Shown here piece after piece: positions 1 through 6,981 of a stretch of 16,120 nucleotides of DNA. The notes beneath the pieces were generated by a model that was given only the letters and a program-made list of their open reading frames with translations, searched no databases and had not been told where the DNA came from. Source of the DNA: CAYQTL01 sp964420405 (lineage in GTDB: Bacteria; Acidobacteriota; Thermoanaerobaculia; Thermoanaerobaculales; Sulfomarinibacteraceae). A program made the position numbers and the translations under genes. Position 1 is the stretch's first letter, and every line of letters begins with the position of its first letter. The stretch lies in assembly GCA_964420405.1 (NCBI GenBank), contig CAYQTL010000088.1, positions 1 through 16,120 on the forward strand. The letters run 5' to 3'.

Positions 1-1
1 G

Positions 2-949
2 GTGGTGGTGCCGCTCTGGCTGCTCACCGGCGCGGTGCTCAAGCTCGGCGACGCGAGCCCGGCGCACCTGCCGGCGGCCCTCGTCAAATGGCTCGGCCCG
101 CTGGGCGTCGACCTCATGTTCGTGGTGCGGTTCAGCATCGCGGTGGAGCTCGTGGTGGTCGGCGTGATGTGGCTGCTGCCGTCGCTGGCCCGGCCGCTCG
201 GACTGCTGATGCTCGCGATCTTCATGCCGATCCTGATCGGCGACGTGGCGATGGGCGCGGCGAGCTGCGGCTGCTTCGGCTCGATCCAGGTGAACCCGTG
301 GGTCACTCTGGTTCTCGACGTGTCGTTCTTCGTCGGCATCCTGGTGCTCGGCCGGCGGGCGCCGGGGCTGCGGTGGCAGCCGAGCCTGCCCGCCGTCCGG
401 GTGCTGATCGCCGGGACGTGGACCATCGCCGCGTTCGTGCTCGGCTTCGGACCGCTCACGTCGAAGCCGGCGCAGGTTCCGCCTCCCGCCGGGTCCGAGG
501 CGACCGGCGCCGGCGAGGCGTCGCCGGCAGCGACGGCGCCGGCGCTGCCGGCCGAGGGCTACTACGTGCCCGACTACGAGTCGTGGGTCGGTCAACGGTT
601 TCTCGACCTCGAGATCGCAGGCTGGATCTCCGATCTGCCGGCCGAGGAGCTCGAGACCGGCCTGGACTACGTGCTGTTCTACCGCAAGGACTGCGAGCAC
701 TGCCATGAGCTGATGCAGGTGTTCTTTACCGGTCCGCTCGAGATTCCGACGGTCGCCGTGGCGATCCCCGAACGGACGGGCTGGCCGGACGTGAGGCTGC
801 AGTTCGACTGCGACGAGTGCCGGATGGCGGAGCTGCCGGCGGGGGTGGACTGGTTCATCCAGACCCCCCTGCTGGTGCGGCTGAACGAGGGTGTGGTGTC
901 GTGCGCCTCGGAGACCAGCGCGGCCGATCCGCAGTGCCTGGCGTTCTGA
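2..949 (+). CDS. MauE/DoxX-like membrane protein fused to a thioredoxin-like domain (5' partial)
   Basis: The reading frame is already open at the window edge, so the first membrane segment is probably incomplete and the true start lies upstream. In the visible 315 residues there are hydrophobic segments near 37-60, 64-86, 98-117 and 130-151, with a CGCFG motif at 89-93, the small cysteine cluster typical of MauE-type integral membrane proteins. After a Pro/Ala-rich linker (about 155-185) comes an extracytoplasmic domain with CEHC at 231-234, a CxxC redox motif after a beta strand, and a plausible cis-Pro (QTPL, 287-290), as in thioredoxin folds. Further cysteines (270, 273, 301, 312) could form structural disulfides. 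MauE proteins are linked to disulfide formation during methylamine dehydrogenase maturation, but no mau genes are visible here. I infer a general envelope thiol-redox role. Family call fairly sure, substrate unknown. Confidence 0.72.
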   Translation: MVVPLWLLTGAVLKLGDASPAHLPAALVKWLGPLGVDLMFVVRFSIAVELVVVGVMWLLPSLARPLGLLMLAIFMPILIGDVAMGAASCGCFGSIQVNPWVTLVLDVSFFVGILVLGRRAPGLRWQPSLPAVRVLIAGTWTIAAFVLGFGPLTSKPAQVPPPAGSEATGAGEASPAATAPALPAEGYYVPDYESWVGQRFLDLEIAGWISDLPAEELETGLDYVLFYRKDCEHCHELMQVFFTGPLEIPTVAVAIPERTGWPDVRLQFDCDECRMAELPAGVDWFIQTPLLVRLNEGVVSCASETSAADPQCLAF

Positions 950-988
950 GATCTCATGCCGTGACACGCAGGCGTGCCGTGGGCTCTG

Positions 989-997
989 TGGTATAGT
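989..997 (+). promoter_or_regulatory. Probable extended -10 promoter for the OmpA-like gene
   Basis: TG-G-TATAGT is an extended -10 element (TGnTATAAT with one change) in otherwise GC-rich sequence, 65 bases before the ATG at 1063. No good -35 lies 16-18 bases upstream. The core GGTATAGT recurs exactly before the purF-type gene at 12321-12328. Confidence 0.5.
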
Positions 998-1062
998 ACC
1001 CCGCGGTGTGGCAATGGGAGCCGCGCCCGAGCCGACTGAAGAGAATACCGAGGAGGTGGACG

Positions 1063-1704
1063 ATGCGGAAGTTCGTTTCGCCGGCGTTCGTGATCGTGCT
1101 GATTGCTGGCCTGGCTCTCACCGGGTGCGCGACCAAGCAGTATGTCCAGGAGCAGGTCCAGAACGCAGAGGGCCGGACCGACACCAAGCTCAGCGAGGTG
1201 CAGAGCTCGGTGGAGAGCAACCAGGCCGAGATCACGAAGCTGCACCAGAAGGACCAGGAGCTCGAGAAGAAGCTCGCCGAGCTGTCCGAGACCGCCAAGG
1301 ATGCGCTCCAGCGCGCCCAGGAGGCCGGCAAGCTCGCCAAGGGCAAGTTCCTCTACGAGGTCACACTGACCGACAACGACACCAGGTTCGGGTTCGACAA
1401 GTACCGGCTCTCGGATGAGGCCAAGGCCGCGCTCGACGACTTCGCGAAGGGGATCACAAACCGGAACGCGGCCGTCTACATCGAGATCCAGGGTCACACC
1501 GACAACATCGGCAGCGAGGAGTACAACCTCGCGCTCGGCTTCAGGCGCGCCGAGCAGGTGATGCGCTACCTCAACATGGAGCACGCCTTCCCGCTGCACC
1601 GCATGAACGTGATCTCCTACGGCGAGTACAAGCCGTTGGTCGACAACGACTCGCCCGAGAACCGCGCCAAGAACCGCCGCGTCACGCTGGTGGTGATGGA
1701 GTAG
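1063..1704 (+). CDS. OmpA-family peptidoglycan-binding lipoprotein
   Basis: 213 residues. The ATG at 1063 is chosen because a GAGGAGGT Shine-Dalgarno precedes it and because it gives a clean lipoprotein signal: charged MRK, hydrophobic stretch, then lipobox LTGC with the acylated Cys at 22. A GTG at 1006 would add 19 residues ahead of the signal peptide and is unlikely. Residues 26-95 are heptad-like, rich in Gln, Glu and Lys, and read as a coiled coil, a likely spacer from the membrane. Residues about 98-213 form the OmpA/Pal C-terminal domain, with GHTDNIGSEEYN at 144-155 and FRRA at 160-163. D147 and R162 correspond to the residues that hold diaminopimelate in this family. It probably tethers the outer membrane to peptidoglycan. 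No tol genes are nearby, so it is not called Pal. A hairpin terminator follows, so it is likely transcribed alone. Confidence 0.9.
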   Translation: MRKFVSPAFVIVLIAGLALTGCATKQYVQEQVQNAEGRTDTKLSEVQSSVESNQAEITKLHQKDQELEKKLAELSETAKDALQRAQEAGKLAKGKFLYEVTLTDNDTRFGFDKYRLSDEAKAALDDFAKGITNRNAAVYIEIQGHTDNIGSEEYNLALGFRRAEQVMRYLNMEHAFPLHRMNVISYGEYKPLVDNDSPENRAKNRRVTLVVME

Positions 1705-1727
1705 CGGTCCGCGTTCGGACAGGACTG

Positions 1728-1776
1728 AAACGAAAACCGACCGGCCCGAGCCCCACGGCTCGGGCCGTTCCCGTTT
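1728..1776 (+). terminator. Rho-independent-like terminator after the OmpA-like gene
   Basis: A perfect 11-bp stem (CGGCCCGAGCC at 1742-1752 with GGCTCGGGCCG at 1757-1767) closes a CCAC loop. An A-rich stretch (GAAACGAAAAC) comes before it and TTCCCGTTT after. It starts 38 bases past the stop codon. The T tract is imperfect, as is common in high-GC genomes. Confidence 0.75.
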
Positions 1777-1805
1777 CCGGCGCCGGGAGATCCAGGAGGT
1801 CGAGC

Positions 1806-2303
1806 ATGCGCGCCGATCCGCTCCGCGGGCCGCTGCCGGTGCTGGCGGTCCTCGGGACGAGCGAGCCGGTTCCCGAGGAGTACGACGTGGCACGCCGGAT
1901 CGGGTCGATCGCCGCGCGGGCGGGCTGGGTGGTCGTGACCGGCGGCGGCCCGGGGGTGATGGAGGCCGCGTGCCGCGGTGCCGCGGAGGCCGGCGGCCTC
2001 ACGGTCGGCATCCTGCCGACCCGCCGGGGCGTCGGCGGCTACCCGAACCCGTGGGTCGCGATCCCCGTCGCGACCGACGCCGGCCACGCGAGAAACGCGT
2101 TCATCGTGCTGACGGCCGACCTCTGCGTCGCGGTCGGCGGCGCCGCGGGGACCCTGTCCGAGATCGCGCTGGCATGCGCCAGCGGCACCGAGGTGTGGGC
2201 GTGGCGGAGCTGGTCGCTCGAGCCGCCACGCCCGGGGCGCGAGCTGGAGATCACCGTGTTCGACCACCTCGACGAGCTCGAGCGCCGCCTCGCGCGCCGC
2301 TGA
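1806..2303 (+). CDS. TIGR00725/LOG-type Rossmann-fold protein
   Basis: 165 residues. The ATG at 1806 has an AGGAGGT ribosome site 6 bases upstream. The protein has the nucleotide-binding pattern of the lysine-decarboxylase-like (LOG) superfamily: VVVTGGGPGVMEAA at 42-55, an RN pair at 96-97, and GGAAGTLSE at 111-119, the counterpart of the PGGxGTxxE motif used by cytokinin phosphoribohydrolases. The shorter length and the GGAAGT form fit the TIGR00725 subgroup better than true LOG enzymes. These proteins bind nucleotides or nucleoside monophosphates; the reaction here cannot be read from sequence. The preceding terminator separates it from the OmpA-like gene, and no obvious terminator follows. 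No signal peptide is seen, so it is likely cytoplasmic. Confidence 0.82.
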   Translation: MRADPLRGPLPVLAVLGTSEPVPEEYDVARRIGSIAARAGWVVVTGGGPGVMEAACRGAAEAGGLTVGILPTRRGVGGYPNPWVAIPVATDAGHARNAFIVLTADLCVAVGGAAGTLSEIALACASGTEVWAWRSWSLEPPRPGRELEITVFDHLDELERRLARR

Positions 2304-2352
2304 TCGCACGCGATCGCGATCGTTGCGTTGTGGCGCACGAGAGGAGTGAACC

Positions 2353-2375
2353 ACCACGACACCACGACACCACGA
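2353..2375. repeat. 8-bp tandem repeat (ACCACGAC)
   Basis: Nearly three copies of ACCACGAC lie directly in tandem. A related 8-bp tandem on the opposite strand, (GTGGTGAC)x2, sits at 2467-2482. Its reverse complement gives CACCACGT against CACCACGA here, so the two could pair as imperfect arms. No gene is seen in 2304-2634. Confidence 0.6.
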
Positions 2376-2505
2376 GGCCCTGGGGGAGAGGGCTCGCGGG
2401 GACACGATCGGGATGGATCCCCGAACCCGGTGCCGCGTCGAGCTTCTCGTGCGGCTTCTCGGTGAGGTGGTGACGTGGTGACGCCTGTCGAGCCGGTACG
2501 GTCGT

Positions 2506-2535
2506 CGGGATCGGGATCGGGAGCGGGAGCGGGAG
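2506..2535. repeat. Hexamer array CGGGAT/CGGGAG
   Basis: Five in-phase hexamers: CGGGAT twice, then CGGGAG three times, followed by degenerate purine-rich sequence to about 2570. The CGGGAT unit is the same one that builds the arrays at 11901-12008 (opposite orientation) and 12213-12278. Confidence 0.7.
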
Positions 2536-2587
2536 GGCGAACGGGGGACGGGAGCCGGGGGAGCGGGCGTGGTACGGATCTCGCCGC

Positions 2588-2596
2588 TGTGATAGT
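2588..2596 (+). promoter_or_regulatory. Probable extended -10 promoter for the OPT transporter
   Basis: TG-T-GATAGT, an extended -10-like element, ends 38 bases before the ATG at 2635. Flanking sequence is purine-rich and GC-rich and no convincing -35 is visible. The GGGGGAGGG just before the ATG is the ribosome site. Confidence 0.4.
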
Positions 2597-2634
2597 TTCC
2601 GGCGGCCGAAACGAGACTCGGGGGAGGGTGTTCC

Positions 2635-4827
2635 ATGTCGCACGAGATCGAGCAGCCGAAATCGAAGCTCCTGCCGGAGAACGCGTACCGCAAGCTCGAG
2701 CCGGGAGAGGTCTACCGCCCGGTCGTGCCGCCGGGAGACACCCGAGCCGAGGTCACCCTGTGGTCGATCGGCCTCGGCGTCGCGATGGTGGTGGTGTTCA
2801 CCGCGGCCTGCGCCTACATGGCGCTGCGGGCCGGAAACGCCATCGAGGCGTCGATCCCGATCGCGATTCTGGCGATCTTCTTCGGCAAGATGCGGCGGCC
2901 GGCGAGCACGATCCTCGAGAACGTCATGGTGCAGTCCGTCGGCCAGGCGGCCGGCGTGGTCGCCGCCGGCGCCACGTTCGTCGTCCCCGCCCTGTACATC
3001 AACCAGCTCGACATCGCCTGGTGGCAGATCTTCTTCGCCTGCTTCATCGGCGGAAGCCTCGGCGTGGTGCTGATCATCCCGCTGCGCAAGTACTTCGTGC
3101 GGGACCTCCACGGCGAGCTGCCGTTCCCCGAGGCGACGGCCATCAACAACATCCTGGTCACGGGCGAGAGCTCGGCCGGCGGTGCCGGCAAGATCCTGCT
3201 GATCTCCTTCGCGGTCGGCGCCCTGTTCGACTTCTCGGTCGAGGCGCTGCACCTGTGGAACGCGAACCTGTCGAGCTCGACGCTGCTCGGCGGGCTCGGC
3301 TCCGGGATGCGGATCGAGGTCCAGCTGACCGCGATCGCCGCGCTGTTCGGTCTCGGTTACATCATCGGCATCCGCTACGCCTCGATCATCGCCGCCGGCA
3401 GCGTTCTCGCCATGCTCGTGATGGTGCCGGCGATCTACCTCGTCGGCCGCAACGTGGAGAGCTTCGCCTACGCCGGGACCACGTTCGCGATCGCCGAGAT
3501 GAACGCCACCGCCATCTTCGGCGCGTTCGTCAAGCCGATCGGGATCGGGGCCATCGCGGTCTCCGGGATCATCGGCATCCTGCGGATGTGGAAGATCGTG
3601 GCGTCGTCGGTGACGCTCGGCTTCAAGGGGTTCTCGGCCGCGGCCGCCGGCGAGCTCGCCGCCGAGGAGCGCACCCAGCGCGACATGCCGCCCAAGAACG
3701 TCCTCCTGATCCAGGCCGCGACCACCTTCGGCATGGGACTGCTGTTCTTCGTCGTGTCGATGGTGACGCCGGACGCCAGCGGAGTGGTGGCGTACGGACT
3801 CCTGCCGAGCCTGAAGTTCGCGGTGGTCGGCATGGTGGTCGGCTTCCTGCTCAGCTTCCTGTTCACGCCGGTGGCCGCCCAGGCGATCGCGATCGTCGGC
3901 GTCAACCCGGTGTCGGGCATGACCCTCATCACCGTGGTGCTGGCGATCGGCTGCATGATCCTGGTCGGTCTTCAGGGGATGGCTGGCATGATCATTGCCC
4001 TGATCATCGGCACCGCGGTGTGTACCGCCCTGTCGACCTCGGGAGCGCTGATCACCGACTTCAAGATCGGCTACTGGCTCGGCTCGACGCCGCGCAACCA
4101 GGAGCGCTGGAAGTTCCTCGGAATGGCGGTTGCCGCGCTGGTGGTGGCCGCCATCATCCCCCTGATGGACAGCGCCTACCGGTTCGTGGTCGAGGACCCC
4201 GTGACCGGCGCGCTGGTGTCCAACGAGCGGGTGCTGCCGGCACCTCAGGCGAACATGATCGCGGCGGTCTCCAACGGTCTCATGAGCGATCCCGCCAATC
4301 AGCCGTGGCTGCTCTACGGACTCGGCGGCATGGTCGCCTTGATGCTGCTGATGACGGGCGTTCCGATGCTCGCGTTCGCGCTCGGCATCTACCTGCCGAT
4401 TTCGATCAACGCGGCGGTGCTGGCAGGTGCCGTCGCCGCCTGGCTCGTCTCGAAGACAGGGGGCTCGGAGCGGATCCGCAAGGCCCGGGCGGAGCAGGGG
4501 ATTCTGATCGCTTCCGGCCTGATGGCTGGGGCTGCGATCTTCGGCATCCTGAGCGCCGTCTGCAGGGTCCCGAACCTGGGGGCGCTGATCCGCCACATCA
4601 GCGTCGGCGTCGACTTCTGGCTCGAGGACGTGGGCGGCACGGCGGTGCTCGAAGAGCACGCCCATGCGTGGTACGAGGGCTTCCAGGGCCAGCTGGTCGG
4701 TTTCATCATGCTGCTCGTGCTGGCCGTGGTCTGCTTCCTGCTCGCCCGCCTCGGCGCGAAGTGGTCCCTCGCCGGTGAGGGCGCGACGCCGGGAGACGGA
4801 GACGTCGACGGCGTGCAGGACCGGTAG
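2635..4827 (+). CDS. OPT-family oligopeptide transporter
   Basis: 730 residues, almost entirely hydrophobic, with about 15-16 predicted membrane segments, the usual topology of the OPT/YSL superfamily. A 40-residue cytoplasmic N-terminus (Lys/Glu/Pro-rich) leads into the first helix. Family-like stretches include ALRAGNAIEASIPIAILA in the second helix region and the LPFPEATAINNILVTGE segment near 160-180, corresponding to the PEG..A..L segment of bacterial OPT proteins. Prokaryotic members (TIGR00733-like) are proton-coupled importers of small peptides or metal chelates; the substrate is not evident. It stands alone, with its own promoter candidate and a strong GGGGGAGGG ribosome site. Downstream lies the hairpin array, and the next gene is convergent. 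Family call secure, substrate unknown. Confidence 0.9.
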   Translation: MSHEIEQPKSKLLPENAYRKLEPGEVYRPVVPPGDTRAEVTLWSIGLGVAMVVVFTAACAYMALRAGNAIEASIPIAILAIFFGKMRRPASTILENVMVQSVGQAAGVVAAGATFVVPALYINQLDIAWWQIFFACFIGGSLGVVLIIPLRKYFVRDLHGELPFPEATAINNILVTGESSAGGAGKILLISFAVGALFDFSVEALHLWNANLSSSTLLGGLGSGMRIEVQLTAIAALFGLGYIIGIRYASIIAAGSVLAMLVMVPAIYLVGRNVESFAYAGTTFAIAEMNATAIFGAFVKPIGIGAIAVSGIIGILRMWKIVASSVTLGFKGFSAAAAGELAAEERTQRDMPPKNVLLIQAATTFGMGLLFFVVSMVTPDASGVVAYGLLPSLKFAVVGMVVGFLLSFLFTPVAAQAIAIVGVNPVSGMTLITVVLAIGCMILVGLQGMAGMIIALIIGTAVCTALSTSGALITDFKIGYWLGSTPRNQERWKFLGMAVAALVVAAIIPLMDSAYRFVVEDPVTGALVSNERVLPAPQANMIAAVSNGLMSDPANQPWLLYGLGGMVALMLLMTGVPMLAFALGIYLPISINAAVLAGAVAAWLVSKTGGSERIRKARAEQGILIASGLMAGAAIFGILSAVCRVPNLGALIRHISVGVDFWLEDVGGTAVLEEHAHAWYEGFQGQLVGFIMLLVLAVVCFLLARLGAKWSLAGEGATPGDGDVDGVQDR

Positions 4828-4861
4828 CGGCGCAGCCGTCCCTTCGGAGCCGGTGTGACGG

Positions 4862-5221
4862 TGCACGGGAGATCGATCGTCCCATTGGCTCCGCCGTGCC
4901 CGCTGCGTGAGGTTCAGCGAAGCTGCCACGGTCGCTGACAGGGAAACCGTCGCGCAGACGGGAGCGGCCTGGCGCATCGCGGCATTCTTGTGCGCTGGTG
5001 GGATGCGCGAAGGCTTCCGTTCCTGTGGCGCTGGAGCTTGGCTCAACCCTAGGCAGCGGGTTTTCCATCGCCCAGCTTGGCGGTCGAACGCGGTGACAAC
5101 CGTCGCGGGCGATGGGAAAGCCGGTGCAGCGGGAGCGTGGCTCGACCTTGGGCAGCGGGTTCCGCATGGCCCGGCAGGGCGATCGACCAGCGCGATCGCC
5201 ATCGGGGGCCATGCGGAAGCC
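4862..5221. repeat. Tandem array of long hairpins with covarying stems
   Basis: The 401-base space between convergent genes holds no credible gene. Unit B pairs GGGTTTTCCATCGCCC (5058-5073) with 5107-5122 across a 33-base loop. Unit C pairs GGGTTCCGCATGGCCC (5157-5172) with 5206-5221, also across 33 bases. The stem sequences differ at four positions, but both arms change so pairing is kept; the mismatch at stem position 3 is shared. A less regular unit A pairs about 4967-4980 with 5000-5014. Units B and C are 99 bases apart and each is preceded by a related linker containing GAGCnTGGCTC and ending GGCAGC. An inner stem GGCGATCG/CGATCGCC (5178-5185, 5193-5200) sits in the unit C loop. AACCGTCGCG recurs at 4945-4954 and 5098-5107, hinting at a decayed further unit. 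Unit C begins 7 bases past the stop of the DUF4097 gene on the minus strand. Confidence 0.82.
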
Positions 5222-5228
5222 TCTGCAG

Positions 5229-5921
5229 CTAGTCGAGGCGGATGGTGATGTCGCCGACGCCGGTGTCGACCTCGATGCGCGAGGGCCCTTCGCCCCGCCA
5301 CTCGAGGCTCGAGCCGACGAAGCCGTCCTCGCCGATCCGGCGGCCGTCGATCCGCAGCTCGGCGTCGCCGACACCGCCGGAGCCCTCGATCCGGCCGTAG
5401 GCGGCCGCGAACGACCGCACGTCGACGTCGCCGACGCCCGAGTCCACCTCGATGTCGCCGCCGGGCACGGTGAGCCGCACGTCGCCGACGCCGGAGTCGA
5501 GCCGCACTCCGCCGGAGACGCCCTCGACGATCACGTCCCCGACGCCGACGTCGAGCTGGACCGCCAGCCGCGCGGGCAGCCGGATCCGCCACCGCTCCTC
5601 GAAGCGACGGTCGTCGGACTCGGAGCGCACCTGGATCTCGAGGGTGCGGCCCTCCACGGTGGTTTCCAGCCGGGCGCTCTGGACCTCGTTCTCGGCACGC
5701 TTCATGGAGGAGAACAGGCCCCCGCGGCGGGGTTCCAGCACCACCTCGACGTCGACCGTCCCGCCTTCGGTGGCGAGCAGCTCCACGTTGCCGACGCCGG
5801 ACTCCACCGTCAGCAGGTCGACGGCGTCCGCGCCGACCGACGCGGTCAGGGTCCGCGACCCGGCGGCCGCCATCGCGGCGGCCAGCGTCATCCCGAGTGT
5901 CACAACGATCGTCGTGCGCAT
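5229..5921 (-). CDS. Exported DUF4097-like beta-repeat protein (short)
   Basis: 230 residues. The start has GGGAAGGGAG upstream and begins a typical Sec signal peptide (MRTTIVVTLGMTLAAAMAAAG). The mature part is beta-rich and carries six versions of a GVGDV core (about 42, 126, 144, 162, 183 and near the C-terminus at 221). The middle three are spaced exactly 18 residues, suggesting one beta-helix or beta-roll turn each. This is the pattern of DUF4097/DUF2807-type putative adhesin domains, whose biochemical role is unknown. It is the last gene of the minus-strand cluster, 59 bases after the longer paralogue, and its 3' end abuts the hairpin array. Function beyond a secreted or periplasmic structural protein cannot be stated. 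Confidence 0.75.
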   Translation of the reverse strand: MRTTIVVTLGMTLAAAMAAAGSRTLTASVGADAVDLLTVESGVGNVELLATEGGTVDVEVVLEPRRGGLFSSMKRAENEVQSARLETTVEGRTLEIQVRSESDDRRFEERWRIRLPARLAVQLDVGVGDVIVEGVSGGVRLDSGVGDVRLTVPGGDIEVDSGVGDVDVRSFAAAYGRIEGSGGVGDAELRIDGRRIGEDGFVGSSLEWRGEGPSRIEVDTGVGDITIRLD

Positions 5922-5980
5922 GTCGTGCTCCCTTCCCGGAGCTCACCCCGCACAGAGGAACGAACGGGAGCCGAAAAGGT

Positions 5981-6958
5981 TCACCGCCCCGGCGATGCCG
6001 GCTCGACCGTCTCCCAGCCGTAGGCGCGGGACAGGATGATCTCGCCCGACTCCGACGACACGGTCAGGGTGGGACCGTCGCCCGCGAGCTCGACGCTGTC
6101 GCCGGCCGCGTTCACGGTTCCCGGCAGGTCGCTGCGGATCGCGCCCGCGGTGGTGCGGACGGTGCCGCCGGCCGCCACGCCTTCCGGCAGCACGATGTGG
6201 ATCCGGCCCGACGACGTCCGGACGAGGACCTCGTCGTCGGACTCGAGCCGATCCCAGCGCAGCGTGATGCGACCGGTGGCGGTCTCCACCTCGACGGAGC
6301 CCGACAGGTTGTCGAGCCACACGTCGCCCGAGGCGGTGTCGACGTGCACCCGCCGTGCGCCGCCGGCCAGCTGGATGTTGCCCGACGACGTGCGGGCGAA
6401 GAGACGTTCGAGCGGGCGGACCACGTCGACACGCGCGTCGCCGGCGGCGGTCCGGATGTCGAGGGCGGTGGCGGCGCCGACCACCTCCATGTCGCCGGTG
6501 GCGGTCCGCAGCATCAGCGGATCCGCGAGAGGGAAGTCGCCGCGGACCGAGATCCCGCCGCCGGTGGTGGTGAGGTCCGGTATCGTCGTCGGAGGGGCGA
6601 CGACGCCGATCCGAGCTCTGGCCGTGAGGAAGCCGAGTCCGAGGAAGCCGCCCTCGCCGGGCTGGGCGGTGACCACCAATCGGCGGGCGCCGTCCTCGAT
6701 CGCGGGTGTGTGCCGGCGGATCCAGTCATCGGCCTTGTCCTCGCCGACGCCACTGATGCGCAGCTCGGTCGCGACCTCGATGTCGCGGACGTCGGCGCCG
6801 CGGAGGTGGATGTCGAGGGTGTCGGCGTCCACCACCACCCGCTTGCCGGCATCGGAGGGGAACCGCTCGGTGGACGCGAGGTTCCGCTCGGCGGCGAGGC
6901 CGGTGACGGCGCCGCCGAGCACGGCCAGAAGTGCGACGATACGGGTCCTGTGGCACAT
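5981..6958 (-). CDS. Exported DUF4097-family beta-repeat protein (long)
   Basis: 325 residues. The open frame extends further upstream, but the ATG at 6958 is chosen: GGAGGT lies 5 bases before it and it begins a signal peptide (MCHRTRIVALLAVLGGAVTGLAA). The C-terminal two thirds contain successive short strands with T-[AST]-[ATS]-G-[DNR] turns (TATGDMEV, TAAGDARV, TSSGNIQL, TASGDVWL, TATGRITL, TSSGRIHI, SESGEIIL), the repeat signature of the DUF4097 putative adhesin family and consistent with a right-handed beta-helix. The stop of the TPR gene is only 23 bases upstream, so the two are surely co-transcribed. Family known, function unknown; location is likely periplasm or surface. Confidence 0.85.
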   Translation of the reverse strand: MCHRTRIVALLAVLGGAVTGLAAERNLASTERFPSDAGKRVVVDADTLDIHLRGADVRDIEVATELRISGVGEDKADDWIRRHTPAIEDGARRLVVTAQPGEGGFLGLGFLTARARIGVVAPPTTIPDLTTTGGGISVRGDFPLADPLMLRTATGDMEVVGAATALDIRTAAGDARVDVVRPLERLFARTSSGNIQLAGGARRVHVDTASGDVWLDNLSGSVEVETATGRITLRWDRLESDDEVLVRTSSGRIHIVLPEGVAAGGTVRTTAGAIRSDLPGTVNAAGDSVELAGDGPTLTVSSESGEIILSRAYGWETVEPASPGR

Positions 6959-6981
6959 CCGAGACCTCCAGCCTGCAACGG

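Noticed and set aside
961..966. GTGACA as the -35 for the OmpA-like promoter
   Set aside because: It is 25 bases from the -10, too far for the usual 16-18 spacing.
4967..5221. CRISPR array
   Set aside because: The repeating parts are two-arm hairpins with differing sequence and a 99-base period; there are no identical 24-40 base direct repeats with unique spacers and no cas genes.
2251..5946. A 1231-codon open frame on the minus strand across the OPT transporter and the hairpin array
   Set aside because: It is antisense to a clear transporter gene and to the array, is Arg/Asp/His-rich as expected of antisense high-GC frames, and contains no recognisable domain.
5112..6023. Plus-strand 303-codon frame through the hairpin array and DUF4097 gene
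   Set aside because: It is antisense to a gene with a signal peptide and clear repeats, and its Asp/His/Val-rich translation mirrors the GVGDV-coding DNA.
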